A stretch of 64,000 nt of DNA from Shewanella sp. VB17 (GTDB taxonomy: Bacteria; Pseudomonadota; Gammaproteobacteria; Enterobacterales; Shewanellaceae): NCBI RefSeq assembly GCF_013248905.1, contig NZ_JABRVS010000001.1, positions 1,860,001 to 1,924,000 of the forward strand. Reading direction: 5' to 3'. This document shows, piece after piece, positions 44,720 through 53,751 of the stretch. Under the pieces are notes generated by a model. It was not told the origin of the DNA, searched no databases, and worked only from the letters and a program-made list of their open reading frames with translations. Made by a program: the position numbers and the translations under genes. Each line of letters starts with the position of its first letter. Within the stretch, counting starts at the first letter, position 1.

Positions 44720-46168
44720 ATGACTATTTTAGTAGAAAAATCACTTTATATTAATGGAGAATGGTATACAGGACAAAATACCAAAACCAATATAAATCCT
44801 TCCGATATAACAGACAACTTAGGTGAGTTTTCACAAGCCAGTAAACAACAGGTTATAGATGCCATTGAAGCTGCTAAATGTGCTCAACCTAAATGGGAAA
44901 GCACGCCATTAGAGCACAAAAAAAAGGTATTACAGGGGATAGGCGATGAGCTGATTGCTCGCTGCGACGAACTGGGTAAGTTGCTCTCTTGCGAAGAGGG
45001 TAAACCTTTTGCTGAAGGAAGAGGTGAGATTTATCGAGCAGGGCAATTTTTTCAATATTTTGCTGCTGAAGTACTAAGGCAAATTGGGGATATCGCACAA
45101 TCTGTTCGTCCAGGTGTTTCTGTTGAGGTAACACGTGAAGCGGTTGGTGTTGTTGCTGTCATCTCTCCATGGAATTTCCCTACCGCTACAGCCGCTTGGA
45201 AGATAGCTCCTGCGTTAGCTTTTGGCAACAGTGTTATCTGGAAACCTGCAAGTTTAACGCCTGCTAGTGCGGTAGCATTGACAGAAATCATCCACAGACA
45301 AGGGTTACCTGCAGGTACCTTTAACTTGGTATTAGGCAGTGGTGCTGAAGTTGGCAATACATTGATTCACTCATCTGAAATTGATGCCGTCAGCTTTACA
45401 GGATCGGTCGATACAGGCAGGTGCGTAGCCAAAGCCACTGCTGCTAATTTTGTCCGTTGTCAACTTGAGATGGGCAGTAAAAATGCACTGGTGATTGCCG
45501 ATGATGCAGATATTGATATTGCTGTTGAAGCGACGATTATGGGATCTTTTTCTGGTACAGGGCAAAAATGTACAGCCTCTTCGAGACTTATTGTGTTTGA
45601 CAGCATCCATGATGCTTACGTTGATGCCTTAATTAAACGTATGGCAAGTCTACGAGTTGGCCATGCTCTCTGTGAAGGTGTTTTCATGGGGCCTGTTGTT
45701 GATAAGGCTCAACTTGATGCCAATTTTGATTGGTTGAATAAAGCCAAATTAGGGGGGGCAACGGTTGGTTTTGGTGGTGAGAGATTAACCCTTGAGCATG
45801 ACGGTTACTATATGTCACCCACCTTATTACTCGGCACACAAAACGATTGGCTGATTAATCAAGAAGAAGTATTTGCGCCTATGGCGAGTATTATCAAGGT
45901 GAAGGATTTAGAGGAAGCGATTGTGACCGTCAACGATACGCGCTTTGGTTTAACCAGTGGAATTATCACTCAAAGTTTACGCCAAAGCGCTATGTTCAAG
46001 CAACAAGCGCAAACAGGTTGCGTCATGGTGAATTTGCCAACAGCGGGCACGGATTATCATGTTCCCTTTGGTGGTCGTAAAGAGTCAAGTTTTGGTCCTA
46101 GAGAACAAGGGCAGTACGCCAAAGAGTTTTATACCATAGTAAAAACAGCCTATCAACGTCCTTATTAA
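44720..46168 (+). CDS. NAD(P)-dependent aldehyde dehydrogenase
   Basis: The 482 residues follow the standard ALDH layout: ISPWNFP (149-155) and KPAS in the cofactor domain, FTGS (226-229), the general base E250 in LEMGSKN, and the catalytic C284 in GQKCTASSRL. The family oxidises semialdehydes to acids; relatives include succinate semialdehyde and alpha-ketoglutaric semialdehyde dehydrogenases. It follows ridA by 32 bases and precedes the M19-like gene by 10, so co-transcription is very likely. The natural aldehyde is probably the product of the aminotransferase at 41715-43043. Confidence 0.92.
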   Translation: MTILVEKSLYINGEWYTGQNTKTNINPSDITDNLGEFSQASKQQVIDAIEAAKCAQPKWESTPLEHKKKVLQGIGDELIARCDELGKLLSCEEGKPFAEGRGEIYRAGQFFQYFAAEVLRQIGDIAQSVRPGVSVEVTREAVGVVAVISPWNFPTATAAWKIAPALAFGNSVIWKPASLTPASAVALTEIIHRQGLPAGTFNLVLGSGAEVGNTLIHSSEIDAVSFTGSVDTGRCVAKATAANFVRCQLEMGSKNALVIADDADIDIAVEATIMGSFSGTGQKCTASSRLIVFDSIHDAYVDALIKRMASLRVGHALCEGVFMGPVVDKAQLDANFDWLNKAKLGGATVGFGGERLTLEHDGYYMSPTLLLGTQNDWLINQEEVFAPMASIIKVKDLEEAIVTVNDTRFGLTSGIITQSLRQSAMFKQQAQTGCVMVNLPTAGTDYHVPFGGRKESSFGPREQGQYAKEFYTIVKTAYQRPY

Positions 46169-46178
46169 GGGGTGATAT

Positions 46179-47174
46179 ATGTACCAAAATCAAATCGTTA
46201 TTGATGGGTTGCAGTATTGTCATTGGACTCGAGATTACTTTATTACATTGCAAAAAAGCGGTATCACGGCTGTTCATGTGACATTAGTTTACCACGAAGA
46301 TGCGCGTCAGACTCTGAGTCTATTTGGGCAATGGAATCGATTATTCGAACAAAATAATGATGTCATCATGCCTGTTTTTGAAGTGAAAGATATCGAACGG
46401 GCTAAAGCGTCTGGTCGGGTTGGGATCTTATTTGGTGCTCAAAATTGTTCACCCATCGATAATGACATTGATTTAGTCGAAGTGATGCGCAAGCAAGGCT
46501 TACTCATCATGCAGCTTACTTATAATAACCAAAGTTTACTGGCCAGTGGTTGTTATGAGGAGGTTGATTCTGGGGTGACTCGCTTTGGTAAGCAGGTTAT
46601 TAGAGAAATGAATCGAGTCGGTATGATAATCGATATGTCTCATAGTGCGGAGCGTTCAACGTTAGAAACAATTGAACTTTCAACACGGCCGATTTGTATT
46701 AGTCACGCCAACCCCACTTTTGCTCATAATGCATTAAGAAATAAATCTAATGATGTGTTAAAAGCGCTTAGCGAGTCGGGTGGGTTACTGGGATTTAGCT
46801 TATATCCTTTCCACTTACCGTATGGGAGCCAATGTCAATTAAATGATTTTTGCCAAATGGTGACTAAAACGGCAGATTTAATAGGGGTAAATCATTTGGC
46901 AATCGGCAGTGATCTATGTTTAAACCAGCCACAATCAGTATTGCAATGGATGCGTAATGGTCATTGGTCGAAGGCGATGGATTATGGTGAAGGCTCTGCT
47001 GCTGCTCCGGGTTGGCCAGCAGCCTTGTCTTGGTTTGATGGTACCGATGGCATGAAGAATATCTACCAAGGCTTGCTTGAACATGGGTTTACACACCAAG
47101 AAACAGCCCAAATTATTGGTGGTAATTGGTTTGATTTTTTAGAACTTAATTTAAATAGTCAATCAAAGTGGTGA
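46179..47174 (+). CDS. M19 (renal dipeptidase-like) family hydrolase with altered metal site
   Basis: The 331 residues keep the TIM-barrel frame of M19 dipeptidases, including DMSH (H155), ISH (H176), RNKS (187-190) and GSD (D245). Two metal ligands differ. The N-terminal DGHxD is DGLQY (9-13), and the bridging Glu of GxEGG is Gln in GAQNC (86-90). From memory, similar variants occur in Pseudomonas betaine-catabolism clusters labelled membrane dipeptidase. No signal peptide is seen, so it is cytosolic. The reaction is unknown; hydrolysis of an amide or cyclic intermediate is possible. Confidence 0.8.
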   Translation: MYQNQIVIDGLQYCHWTRDYFITLQKSGITAVHVTLVYHEDARQTLSLFGQWNRLFEQNNDVIMPVFEVKDIERAKASGRVGILFGAQNCSPIDNDIDLVEVMRKQGLLIMQLTYNNQSLLASGCYEEVDSGVTRFGKQVIREMNRVGMIIDMSHSAERSTLETIELSTRPICISHANPTFAHNALRNKSNDVLKALSESGGLLGFSLYPFHLPYGSQCQLNDFCQMVTKTADLIGVNHLAIGSDLCLNQPQSVLQWMRNGHWSKAMDYGEGSAAAPGWPAALSWFDGTDGMKNIYQGLLEHGFTHQETAQIIGGNWFDFLELNLNSQSKW

Positions 47175-47271
47175 TGTCACTATTATTTAAGAGCATGTTG
47201 TTATCAATACTTCTAATTAATATAACGGAATTGGTAGGTATAAAAAGCAATTTAATGCTTGGAGATACTCA

Positions 47272-48828
47272 ATGTCTAATATAAAAAAGAGTCCAATAAT
47301 GATGGGGGGATCAGAGTCTTTAATAAATAAATTAGGAGGAGATAATCCTACTTTATGGATGAGTAGTGGTTTTATTGGTTTATTTATTATCTTAGCGTTA
47401 TTTGACAACCAATTATTGTCAAATATAGTGAATTCTGGTTTTATTTTTTCAGTCAATTATTTTGGATTCTTTTGGCAAATATTAATGCTAATGACATTCT
47501 TTATTGCTATTAGCTTAGCTTGCGCTAAAACGGGTCGTGTTCGTTTAGGGGGGCTAGATAAACCTGAAATAGGTGGCTTTAAATGGATGGCGATTATTTT
47601 ATGTACCTTACTTGCAGGAGGGGGTGTTTTTTGGGCTGCTGCAGAACCGATTGCTCACTTTATTTATCCTCCACCACTTTATGGTATTCAAGAAAATGTA
47701 TTACAAAGTGCATTTAATGCATTATCACAATCTTTTATGCATTGGGGTTTTTTAGCTTGGGCTATTTTAGGGAGTTTAACATCAATCGTATTGATGCATC
47801 TACATTATGATAAAGGGTTGCCGCTGCAGCCACGGACATTACTCTATCCTATTTTAGGTCAACGTGCGTTAACAGGCATTACAGGGGCTTTGATTGATGC
47901 CTGTTGTATCATTGCTGTTGCAGCAGGGACTATAGGTCCGATAGGTTTTCTTGGATTACAGCTTAGTTTTGCATTAAATTCACTCTTTGGTATTGCTGAT
48001 GGCTTTATTACACAATTGATAATTGTCATGTTGGCGGTTGTTATATATACGATGTCAGCCATCAGTGGTGTTAATCGAGGAATTCAAATTCTCAGCCGAT
48101 ATAATATTATTTTAGCGGTAGGTCTGTGCATTTATATTTTAATATTTGGCCCGACTGACTTTATTGTCAATGGTTATCTTCAAGGGATAACTTCCATGAT
48201 TGGCCACTTTATACCTATGGCAACATACCGAGGTGATGAAGTTTGGTTAAGTTCGTGGACTGTGTTTTTTTGGGGATGGTTTTTGGGTTATGGGCCCATG
48301 ATGGCTATCTTCCTTGCTAAGATCTCTAGAGGCTACACGATAAGAAGGATGGTTTTCTTTCTCTGTATCATCGCACCCTTGGTAACCTGTTTTTGGTTCA
48401 CTTTGATTGGAGGCTCAGGGCTTGCATTTGAAATAGCAGAGCCTGGTTCAATCAGCAAAGCGTTCGAAGGATTTAATTTACCGGGAACCTTGTTAGCGAT
48501 AACTAATCAATTGCCTTTTCCTACATTTGTGTCCATTTTATTTTTGGTTTTAACTACCATTTTTATTATTACAACAGGTGATTCAATGACTTACACTATT
48601 AGTGTTGTGGTCAGTGGTGAGGCTGAACCTAATGTGAAGATTAGAGTTTTTTGGGGAATAATGATGGGAAGTACGGCCATCCTATTGATCTCATTAGGGG
48701 CTGGAGGGGTGACAGCACTGCAATCATTCATTGTGATAACAGCAGTTCCTGTGTCATTGATCTTATTACCCTCTTTATGGAATGCGCCACAAGCTGCGAT
48801 GAAGATGGCAAAAGCTCAAAGTATATAA
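47272..48828 (+). CDS. BCCT-family transporter
   Basis: The 518 residues form about twelve membrane helices of the betaine/choline/carnitine family. The TM3 region reads AGGGVFWAAAEP (115-126). The TM8 signature is WTVFFWGWFLGYGP followed by FLAKISRGYTIRR (329-359). Compared with BetP-like proteins, the glycine stretch and two of the three tryptophans of the substrate box differ, so the cargo may not be ordinary glycine betaine. It sits in a catabolic series, not beside bet genes, suggesting import for breakdown. GGAG lies ahead of its ATG. Confidence 0.9.
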   Translation: MSNIKKSPIMMGGSESLINKLGGDNPTLWMSSGFIGLFIILALFDNQLLSNIVNSGFIFSVNYFGFFWQILMLMTFFIAISLACAKTGRVRLGGLDKPEIGGFKWMAIILCTLLAGGGVFWAAAEPIAHFIYPPPLYGIQENVLQSAFNALSQSFMHWGFLAWAILGSLTSIVLMHLHYDKGLPLQPRTLLYPILGQRALTGITGALIDACCIIAVAAGTIGPIGFLGLQLSFALNSLFGIADGFITQLIIVMLAVVIYTMSAISGVNRGIQILSRYNIILAVGLCIYILIFGPTDFIVNGYLQGITSMIGHFIPMATYRGDEVWLSSWTVFFWGWFLGYGPMMAIFLAKISRGYTIRRMVFFLCIIAPLVTCFWFTLIGGSGLAFEIAEPGSISKAFEGFNLPGTLLAITNQLPFPTFVSILFLVLTTIFIITTGDSMTYTISVVVSGEAEPNVKIRVFWGIMMGSTAILLISLGAGGVTALQSFIVITAVPVSLILLPSLWNAPQAAMKMAKAQSI

Positions 48829-48831
48829 ATT

Positions 48832-48857
48832 ACACGATATTGTTAAGCACATCGTGT
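48832..48857 (+). repeat. short hairpin between BCCT and the 573-residue gene
   Basis: ACACGAT (48832-48838) pairs with ATCGTGT (48851-48857) over a 12-base loop, with no T run after it. It may be an intra-operon processing or stability element. Confidence 0.4.
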
Positions 48858-48916
48858 TGATTTAACAGATGATGCATTGCGTATCTTGAAATCACTTAGG
48901 TATAAAGGGAATAGGA

Positions 48917-50638
48917 ATGATGTTCAATATGACGGGATCAAGCGATCATCAGGCTGAAATTGTAATGAGAAATCCAAATATCGTGATGGATCCAGATCGA
49001 CTAGGGGCTATGCATCAAACTCGCCTTAGTTTTGTAAGGAGCTTAATAAGGCGTATGTATCATAATGAGTGGCAAATTAATATGGCGCATTGGGAGATAA
49101 ATTCTTTAGGCTTTGGCATGGCGATATACCGCTTGATAACCCCAAATCAAGATTATCATTTAGTGATATTTTCCAATGATATCGACGATGAAGATCGTAT
49201 TGACCGAGTTGTTGCGCAAAAATGGGATATTACCTTTGCTTTAGTTACAGGAAAAATAGATAAAGAACAGCTGGGACATTTGCAAAACAATGTGCCATTA
49301 CAAGAGGCGGGGCGACATTCAACTCAAGTACTCGTTCTTGCTCGTGCAAACAAAAGTGTGCGTGTATTTGATCATTTAGTCAGAGCATTATCCATCGGAG
49401 AGCAGCCAGATACGGTCATGATTGCACAAGTTGGTTATATTTTAAGAACCACTGCAGTCTACGGTAATGGTAAATTTGGTATTGCGGATTTTGAAATATT
49501 GAAAAATAATCCTGATTTTAATTTATCTTTTAGTGCGCAAATGTGCGCTGTGTACATGTTAAGGCAGTTTAGTCTTGATTGGGTTAATGATTTAGCTAAG
49601 CAGCAAGGTGGTGAGCAAGCGGTTCAATTGGATATCGGTTTACAACGTTATCTTGGTGTGGGTAATGCCACTGGGCTAGGTATGGCTCCTTACTTAATTA
49701 ATCATCCTAGAATAGTCGATCAATGGATGTCTCAACGTGAACAAGCGATCGGATTAATTAGCCAAAAAAAAGCAGTGCAAACTGATATAAGTTCGGTGTT
49801 TAATTTACTTCAGCGAGCGCGGATACACCTGCAACAAGTGCTGACTATTGATGGTGACCAACAGGCACGTAATTATCAGGCCGTGCTTGATGTATCAGAA
49901 ATTATCAAGTCTATGAGGGATATAAAAAACAACCGCGTTAAGTGGCAACAGCAGATTGAATATAATCAAAGGTTTAATTTTGAAGCTCAAGAAATATTTT
50001 TAGCTTGTTTAATCGAATGTTATCCAGAAACGGTTGATCCGTTTGAGCAATCGATGAATGCTGATGAAACCTTGTTGATCCCCAGAGGTACAGATATTTA
50101 TCATATGCTTAAGGTGCTTAAGTCCCGTTATGAGTGGGCAATTGACATTAATTTCTATCAACAAGAAAACAAATATTGGTTTTGGTATCGATCAGAAGAC
50201 AAAGAAGAGCCTCGTCTAGGAGTTAGGGGAATTGAACCTGGTGATGACAAAGAGTTGTTACTTGATATTGCTAGGCAAGTTAATTATTTTTATCAGGCTC
50301 TTATTGTTGAACCCGACAAAAAAACGTTAGCTGAATTTTTATTAGTTTCCCCTCAGTATGCCAGTATTGCGAGGAGAGTGTGGGCGCTAGGTCATTGCGA
50401 TATGGGAGATATTCAGATGAATGTTTTAGCTAAACAAGCATTACCAATGAATTTATTACGTTGTAAATTATCCATATTTGGTGCAACTAAATTTGATCCC
50501 AGATCTGATCGTTGGGTTAGGGTTATTTTGTTTCAAGGTGCTCCATTAATGCATGAAATTCACCCACATGAATGGTTATTTCCAGTATTACCAGCAATAG
50601 TGACCTCGGCAGTAAATACGTCGGAGCAGAACACATGA
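48917..50638 (+). CDS. unrecognised 573-residue protein of the catabolic series
   Basis: I do not recognise this family. The protein is soluble, without a signal peptide or membrane segment, and has mixed alpha/beta composition. Segments that stand out are YHLVIFSNDIDDEDRIDRVV, GNGKFGIADFE, LGVGNATGLGMAPYLINHP and a C-terminal PMNLLRCKLSIFGATKFDPRSD. The GNATGLGMAP and ATKFDP parts look like conserved loops. Its stop overlaps the start of the next gene by ATGA, so the two are co-translated and probably form a complex or act together. It follows the BCCT gene by 88 bases with GGGAATAGGA as ribosome site. Confidence 0.75.
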   Translation: MMFNMTGSSDHQAEIVMRNPNIVMDPDRLGAMHQTRLSFVRSLIRRMYHNEWQINMAHWEINSLGFGMAIYRLITPNQDYHLVIFSNDIDDEDRIDRVVAQKWDITFALVTGKIDKEQLGHLQNNVPLQEAGRHSTQVLVLARANKSVRVFDHLVRALSIGEQPDTVMIAQVGYILRTTAVYGNGKFGIADFEILKNNPDFNLSFSAQMCAVYMLRQFSLDWVNDLAKQQGGEQAVQLDIGLQRYLGVGNATGLGMAPYLINHPRIVDQWMSQREQAIGLISQKKAVQTDISSVFNLLQRARIHLQQVLTIDGDQQARNYQAVLDVSEIIKSMRDIKNNRVKWQQQIEYNQRFNFEAQEIFLACLIECYPETVDPFEQSMNADETLLIPRGTDIYHMLKVLKSRYEWAIDINFYQQENKYWFWYRSEDKEEPRLGVRGIEPGDDKELLLDIARQVNYFYQALIVEPDKKTLAEFLLVSPQYASIARRVWALGHCDMGDIQMNVLAKQALPMNLLRCKLSIFGATKFDPRSDRWVRVILFQGAPLMHEIHPHEWLFPVLPAIVTSAVNTSEQNT

Positions 50639-51342
50639 TAGTGGTATCTCATAATGAGTTGGTGGCTGTTAGTGGTAAAGCGTTTGAAGGATTGAGGTTA
50701 CCTTACGGCGAAGCTGATTTGATTGCTAACATGGTTACAGATCTTGAAATGGTAGGTTTACAAGGAATTAAGCATTTTATTAAGGCATTGAGTTATCTCA
50801 ATCCTTCTAATAATCAATCCTGCTCTATTAGATGTGAATCATCTTCAACAATGACTATCGACTTTAATAATGAAAGCATTTTATGCCACTTACCGACAGT
50901 ACTTGGCTATATTTTAGAAAAACTGATTGATAATCATTATGTCATACTGAATATCGCTAATTGTTTCAATCGTTGGTTAGCATTTGGTGAGCTGTGTAAA
51001 TTGTCAAGACAGGGGATTTCAATCAAAGCATGTTGGTATTATGCTGCTGAGTCGACTGAAATTATGTACCTGCTTAATTCTGGTAATGATCTGCCTGAGA
51101 TTTATATCCGTCATGATAGAGAATTAACCATGAATACTGAACGAAAACTCACCATAGAGCTTAGTGATCGTGCATTCGAGTTACCTTGTGTTAGTGCCCA
51201 CCAACAACATCTTTCATCTGAGAAATTGAAACGGTATCAAGAAGCGTCATGGGTGAATGGTATTGCTATTGAGATTGATGATTGGAACAAATTAAAAAAA
51301 GCGTCACAAGCTATGCTGGTGCCCAATAACAAGTGTCTTTAA
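50635..51342 (+). CDS. DUF3726-like protein
   Basis: The start at 50635 overlaps the upstream stop in ATGA and gives 235 residues. The N-terminus VSHNELVAVSGKAFEGLRLPYGEADLIA resembles the beginning of DUF3726 proteins from memory (an Asn-Glu, then Ala-x-x-Gly, then a Gly-x-Ala-x-x-x-Ala helix). The rest is less conserved. No catalytic motif is evident. Its tight coupling to the 573-residue gene points to a shared function in the pathway. Confidence 0.65.
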   Translation: MIVVSHNELVAVSGKAFEGLRLPYGEADLIANMVTDLEMVGLQGIKHFIKALSYLNPSNNQSCSIRCESSSTMTIDFNNESILCHLPTVLGYILEKLIDNHYVILNIANCFNRWLAFGELCKLSRQGISIKACWYYAAESTEIMYLLNSGNDLPEIYIRHDRELTMNTERKLTIELSDRAFELPCVSAHQQHLSSEKLKRYQEASWVNGIAIEIDDWNKLKKASQAMLVPNNKCL

Positions 51343-51383
51343 GGTGGAATTGAGCCATCATCTTTTTATGGTTATATTTGTCT

Positions 51384-51710
51384 TTATTGAAAAAAATAAA
51401 CATTGATAAATCCAATCCAGCTTAATACTAATAGGCCCCATGGTAGGTAATGAGCTTTTGGGTTTGTTTCAATGAGCTGTTCAGTGTCAATGTGATCTGA
51501 ATTTGCTCGAGCCTTGGCTTTAATGACCTGTTTTCGTGCTCTATCCCTGTCACGAGCTTTGCTCTTGTGTTGTTTTTTATATTCGCTGATCCCTTTTTCA
51601 ATCCCCAGTGCAATTAACTTTGTTTGTTCTTTTGTCTGCCCAGGCTTTTGGGTGGACTTAGCCATTTTCATTGCGTCATTTTGTGTTTCATTTGAAGTTA
51701 CTTTAGTCAT
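51384..51710 (-). CDS. DUF2956 family protein
   Basis: The 108 residues have the pattern of DUF2956: ETQNDAMKMAKSTQKPGQTKEQTKLIALGIEKGI, here at 8-41. A very basic Lys/Arg-rich middle follows, and the end is a single membrane helix starting LPWGLLVLSWIGF. The family occurs in Shewanella and Vibrio and has no known function. It converges with the DUF3726-like gene. Confidence 0.8.
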   Translation of the reverse strand: MTKVTSNETQNDAMKMAKSTQKPGQTKEQTKLIALGIEKGISEYKKQHKSKARDRDRARKQVIKAKARANSDHIDTEQLIETNPKAHYLPWGLLVLSWIGFINVYFFQ

Positions 51711-51918
51711 TATTCATTTTTTTTAACTGTGATGAGCAGACTATATCGAAAATTGTTCATGATTACGATAGGAGTTTATTCAACAAAGGATAACCGACAC
51801 TTTTTCCTAAAGTGCAAGATGAGAGAGGCTCCATTGATACCCAAGTGACCTCAACTTAATGCTTTGAGATTATTTTTAAATTAATCTATTTGAGTTTATT
51901 TAGCTGGACTCATTAAGA

Positions 51919-52683
51919 TCAAAATAATAAAGGAATTTGACTGCCCGGCGCATTGACGACAAGTGGCTCATATTGCCAAACACGCTTGACTGTTTCTGCT
52001 GTCAAAGTAGTATTTGCAGGGCCTTCATCGACAATTTGGCCGTGTTCTAGTATCACTAGTGTATCGGCATAACGTGAGGCTTGATTGAGATCATGTAGGA
52101 CCACCACCACTGCATAATGTTGCTCATGGGCCAAGCTTCTGGCTAAAGACAGTACTCTGTGCTGCTGAGCTAAATCTAAGGCTGATGTGGGTTCATCTAA
52201 CAGTAGAATGGGTGGTTGACTTGCTTGTTGGAGCTGAGTGAGCACTCTTGCCAGTTGAACTCGCTGCTTCTCTCCTCCAGAGAGCGTAGGATAGCGCCTG
52301 TATTTTAGTGAGGTTAGGGATAATTTATCGAGTTGTTGATCAACAATTGCCATGCCCTGCTGGCTGTTTAAGGTGAGTGGATAGAGCCCCATAGCGACCA
52401 CTTGGTGAACTTCAAAAGGAAAAGTGAGGCTGGCATGTTGTGGTAATACTGCCAAGTTTTTAGCCAAGGTTAATCTATCCCATTCTTGAATTGGGCGATT
52501 AGCTAAGATTATTTCACCGCTATCGAGTTTGTTATCTTGGCATAAACTCTTCAGTAGGGTGGACTTCCCTGCACCGTTAGGGCCAAGCAAGGCGGTAACC
52601 TTGCCAGATTTTATGTGTAAATTAATATTGGTTAGTACGGGTTTATGATTGATCCGGACTGAAACATGCTTGACATTTATCAT
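51919..52683 (-). CDS. hmuV: heme ABC transporter ATP-binding protein
   Basis: This ATPase powers heme passage across the inner membrane. The 254 residues contain Walker A GPNGAGKST (34-42), the Q-loop region LPQHASLTF, the signature LSGGEKQ (134-140), Walker B LLDEPTSALD (161-170) and the switch His in VLHDLNQ. The QQHRV and LEHGQIVDEGPA context is typical of HmuV. It is the last gene of the minus-strand tonB-exbB-exbD-hmuTUV operon, 13 bases after hmuU. Confidence 0.95.
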   Translation of the reverse strand: MINVKHVSVRINHKPVLTNINLHIKSGKVTALLGPNGAGKSTLLKSLCQDNKLDSGEIILANRPIQEWDRLTLAKNLAVLPQHASLTFPFEVHQVVAMGLYPLTLNSQQGMAIVDQQLDKLSLTSLKYRRYPTLSGGEKQRVQLARVLTQLQQASQPPILLLDEPTSALDLAQQHRVLSLARSLAHEQHYAVVVVLHDLNQASRYADTLVILEHGQIVDEGPANTTLTAETVKRVWQYEPLVVNAPGSQIPLLF

Positions 52684-52696
52684 GGTATCTAGGCTC

Positions 52697-53722
52697 TTAA
52701 ATTAGTTTATTTTTTTGCTTTAAAAGCAAAAAAATAAAGAAAGGTGCACCAAGGATCGCTGTCATAATGCCCACAGGAAGTTCTGATGGCGCCAGCAACG
52801 AGCGAGCACCGACATCAGCTAATGCCAAAGTGACAGCACCAAGTGCGGCACTAATGGGAAGCAAGCGGGTGTGATTAGGGCCGATAAGCATACGGACTAA
52901 ATGCGGGATGACCAAGCCGATGAAGCCGATAATACCGGTTGCGGCAACCGAGATCCCAATGCCAATAGCGCATAATAAAATAAGCTTAAATTTGAGTTTA
53001 TCGACCTCTATGCCTAAGTGTCGAGCCTCAGCTTCACCTAACAATAGTGCATTTAACGCTTTAGCCGAACGAGAGAACTGCCAACTAAGCAGTATTAGAG
53101 CCAACAAGCTTAAGATGACATATTGCCATTGTGCGCCGGCAATGGAGCCCATTTGCCAAAGCGTAAGATCCCTAAGTGCGATATCATCCGCCAAATAGGT
53201 TAGCAGTCCTATCCCCGCATTGGCTAAGGCTGCGATGGCAACTCCCGACAACAGCAGCAGTATGACAGAGGTGCCCGAATGGCTGTTGGCGAGACGATAA
53301 ACCATTAAGGTGGTAATAAGCCCTGCGAGGAAGGCGCCAAAAGCCACAAGATATTGACCTTTATCGGGAAAGAAAACGATACATATCGCAGCCCCAAGTG
53401 CAGCGCCAGATGAGACACCTATAATACCTGGATCAGCTAATGGATTACGAAATAGCCCCTGCATGACTGCGCCGCATTGAGCTAAAATAGCCCCGACAGC
53501 CATGGCTAACATCGTCCTTGGCAGACGCACATTATTGATCACTAACTGCTCATGCGGTGCAACCGATACCACATTGATATGTGTAGCCCAGTTAAGCACA
53601 GCGCTAAAGCTGGTAAAAGGCGTGATCTGCAATGGGCCTGTGACAATAGAGAGCAGGCATGTGATCACGAGTAAGCTCAACATACTCGGCCAGATCCAGC
53701 GCTGATTTTCCATAAGGTTCAT
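52697..53722 (-). CDS. hmuU: heme ABC transporter permease
   Basis: The 341 residues belong to the FecCD/BtuC permease family, with about ten membrane helices. The conserved PRTMLAMAVGAILAQCGAVMQGLFRNPLADPGIIG segment (at about 50-84) and the ATPase-coupling region GFIGLVIPHLVRMLIG are present. A homodimer with HmuV imports heme delivered by HmuT. It lies 29 bases after hmuT in the same operon. Confidence 0.95.
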   Translation of the reverse strand: MNLMENQRWIWPSMLSLLVITCLLSIVTGPLQITPFTSFSAVLNWATHINVVSVAPHEQLVINNVRLPRTMLAMAVGAILAQCGAVMQGLFRNPLADPGIIGVSSGAALGAAICIVFFPDKGQYLVAFGAFLAGLITTLMVYRLANSHSGTSVILLLLSGVAIAALANAGIGLLTYLADDIALRDLTLWQMGSIAGAQWQYVILSLLALILLSWQFSRSAKALNALLLGEAEARHLGIEVDKLKFKLILLCAIGIGISVAATGIIGFIGLVIPHLVRMLIGPNHTRLLPISAALGAVTLALADVGARSLLAPSELPVGIMTAILGAPFFIFLLLKQKNKLI

Positions 53723-53751
53723 CTTTTCTCTTTAGTTTATGAGCGTACAGG

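Noticed and set aside
41715..46168. Ectoine degradation (doeC/doeD) reading of the aminotransferase and aldehyde dehydrogenase
   Set aside because: The hydrolase and deacetylase genes doeA and doeB are missing, and a BCCT carrier and M19-like protein are not part of that route.
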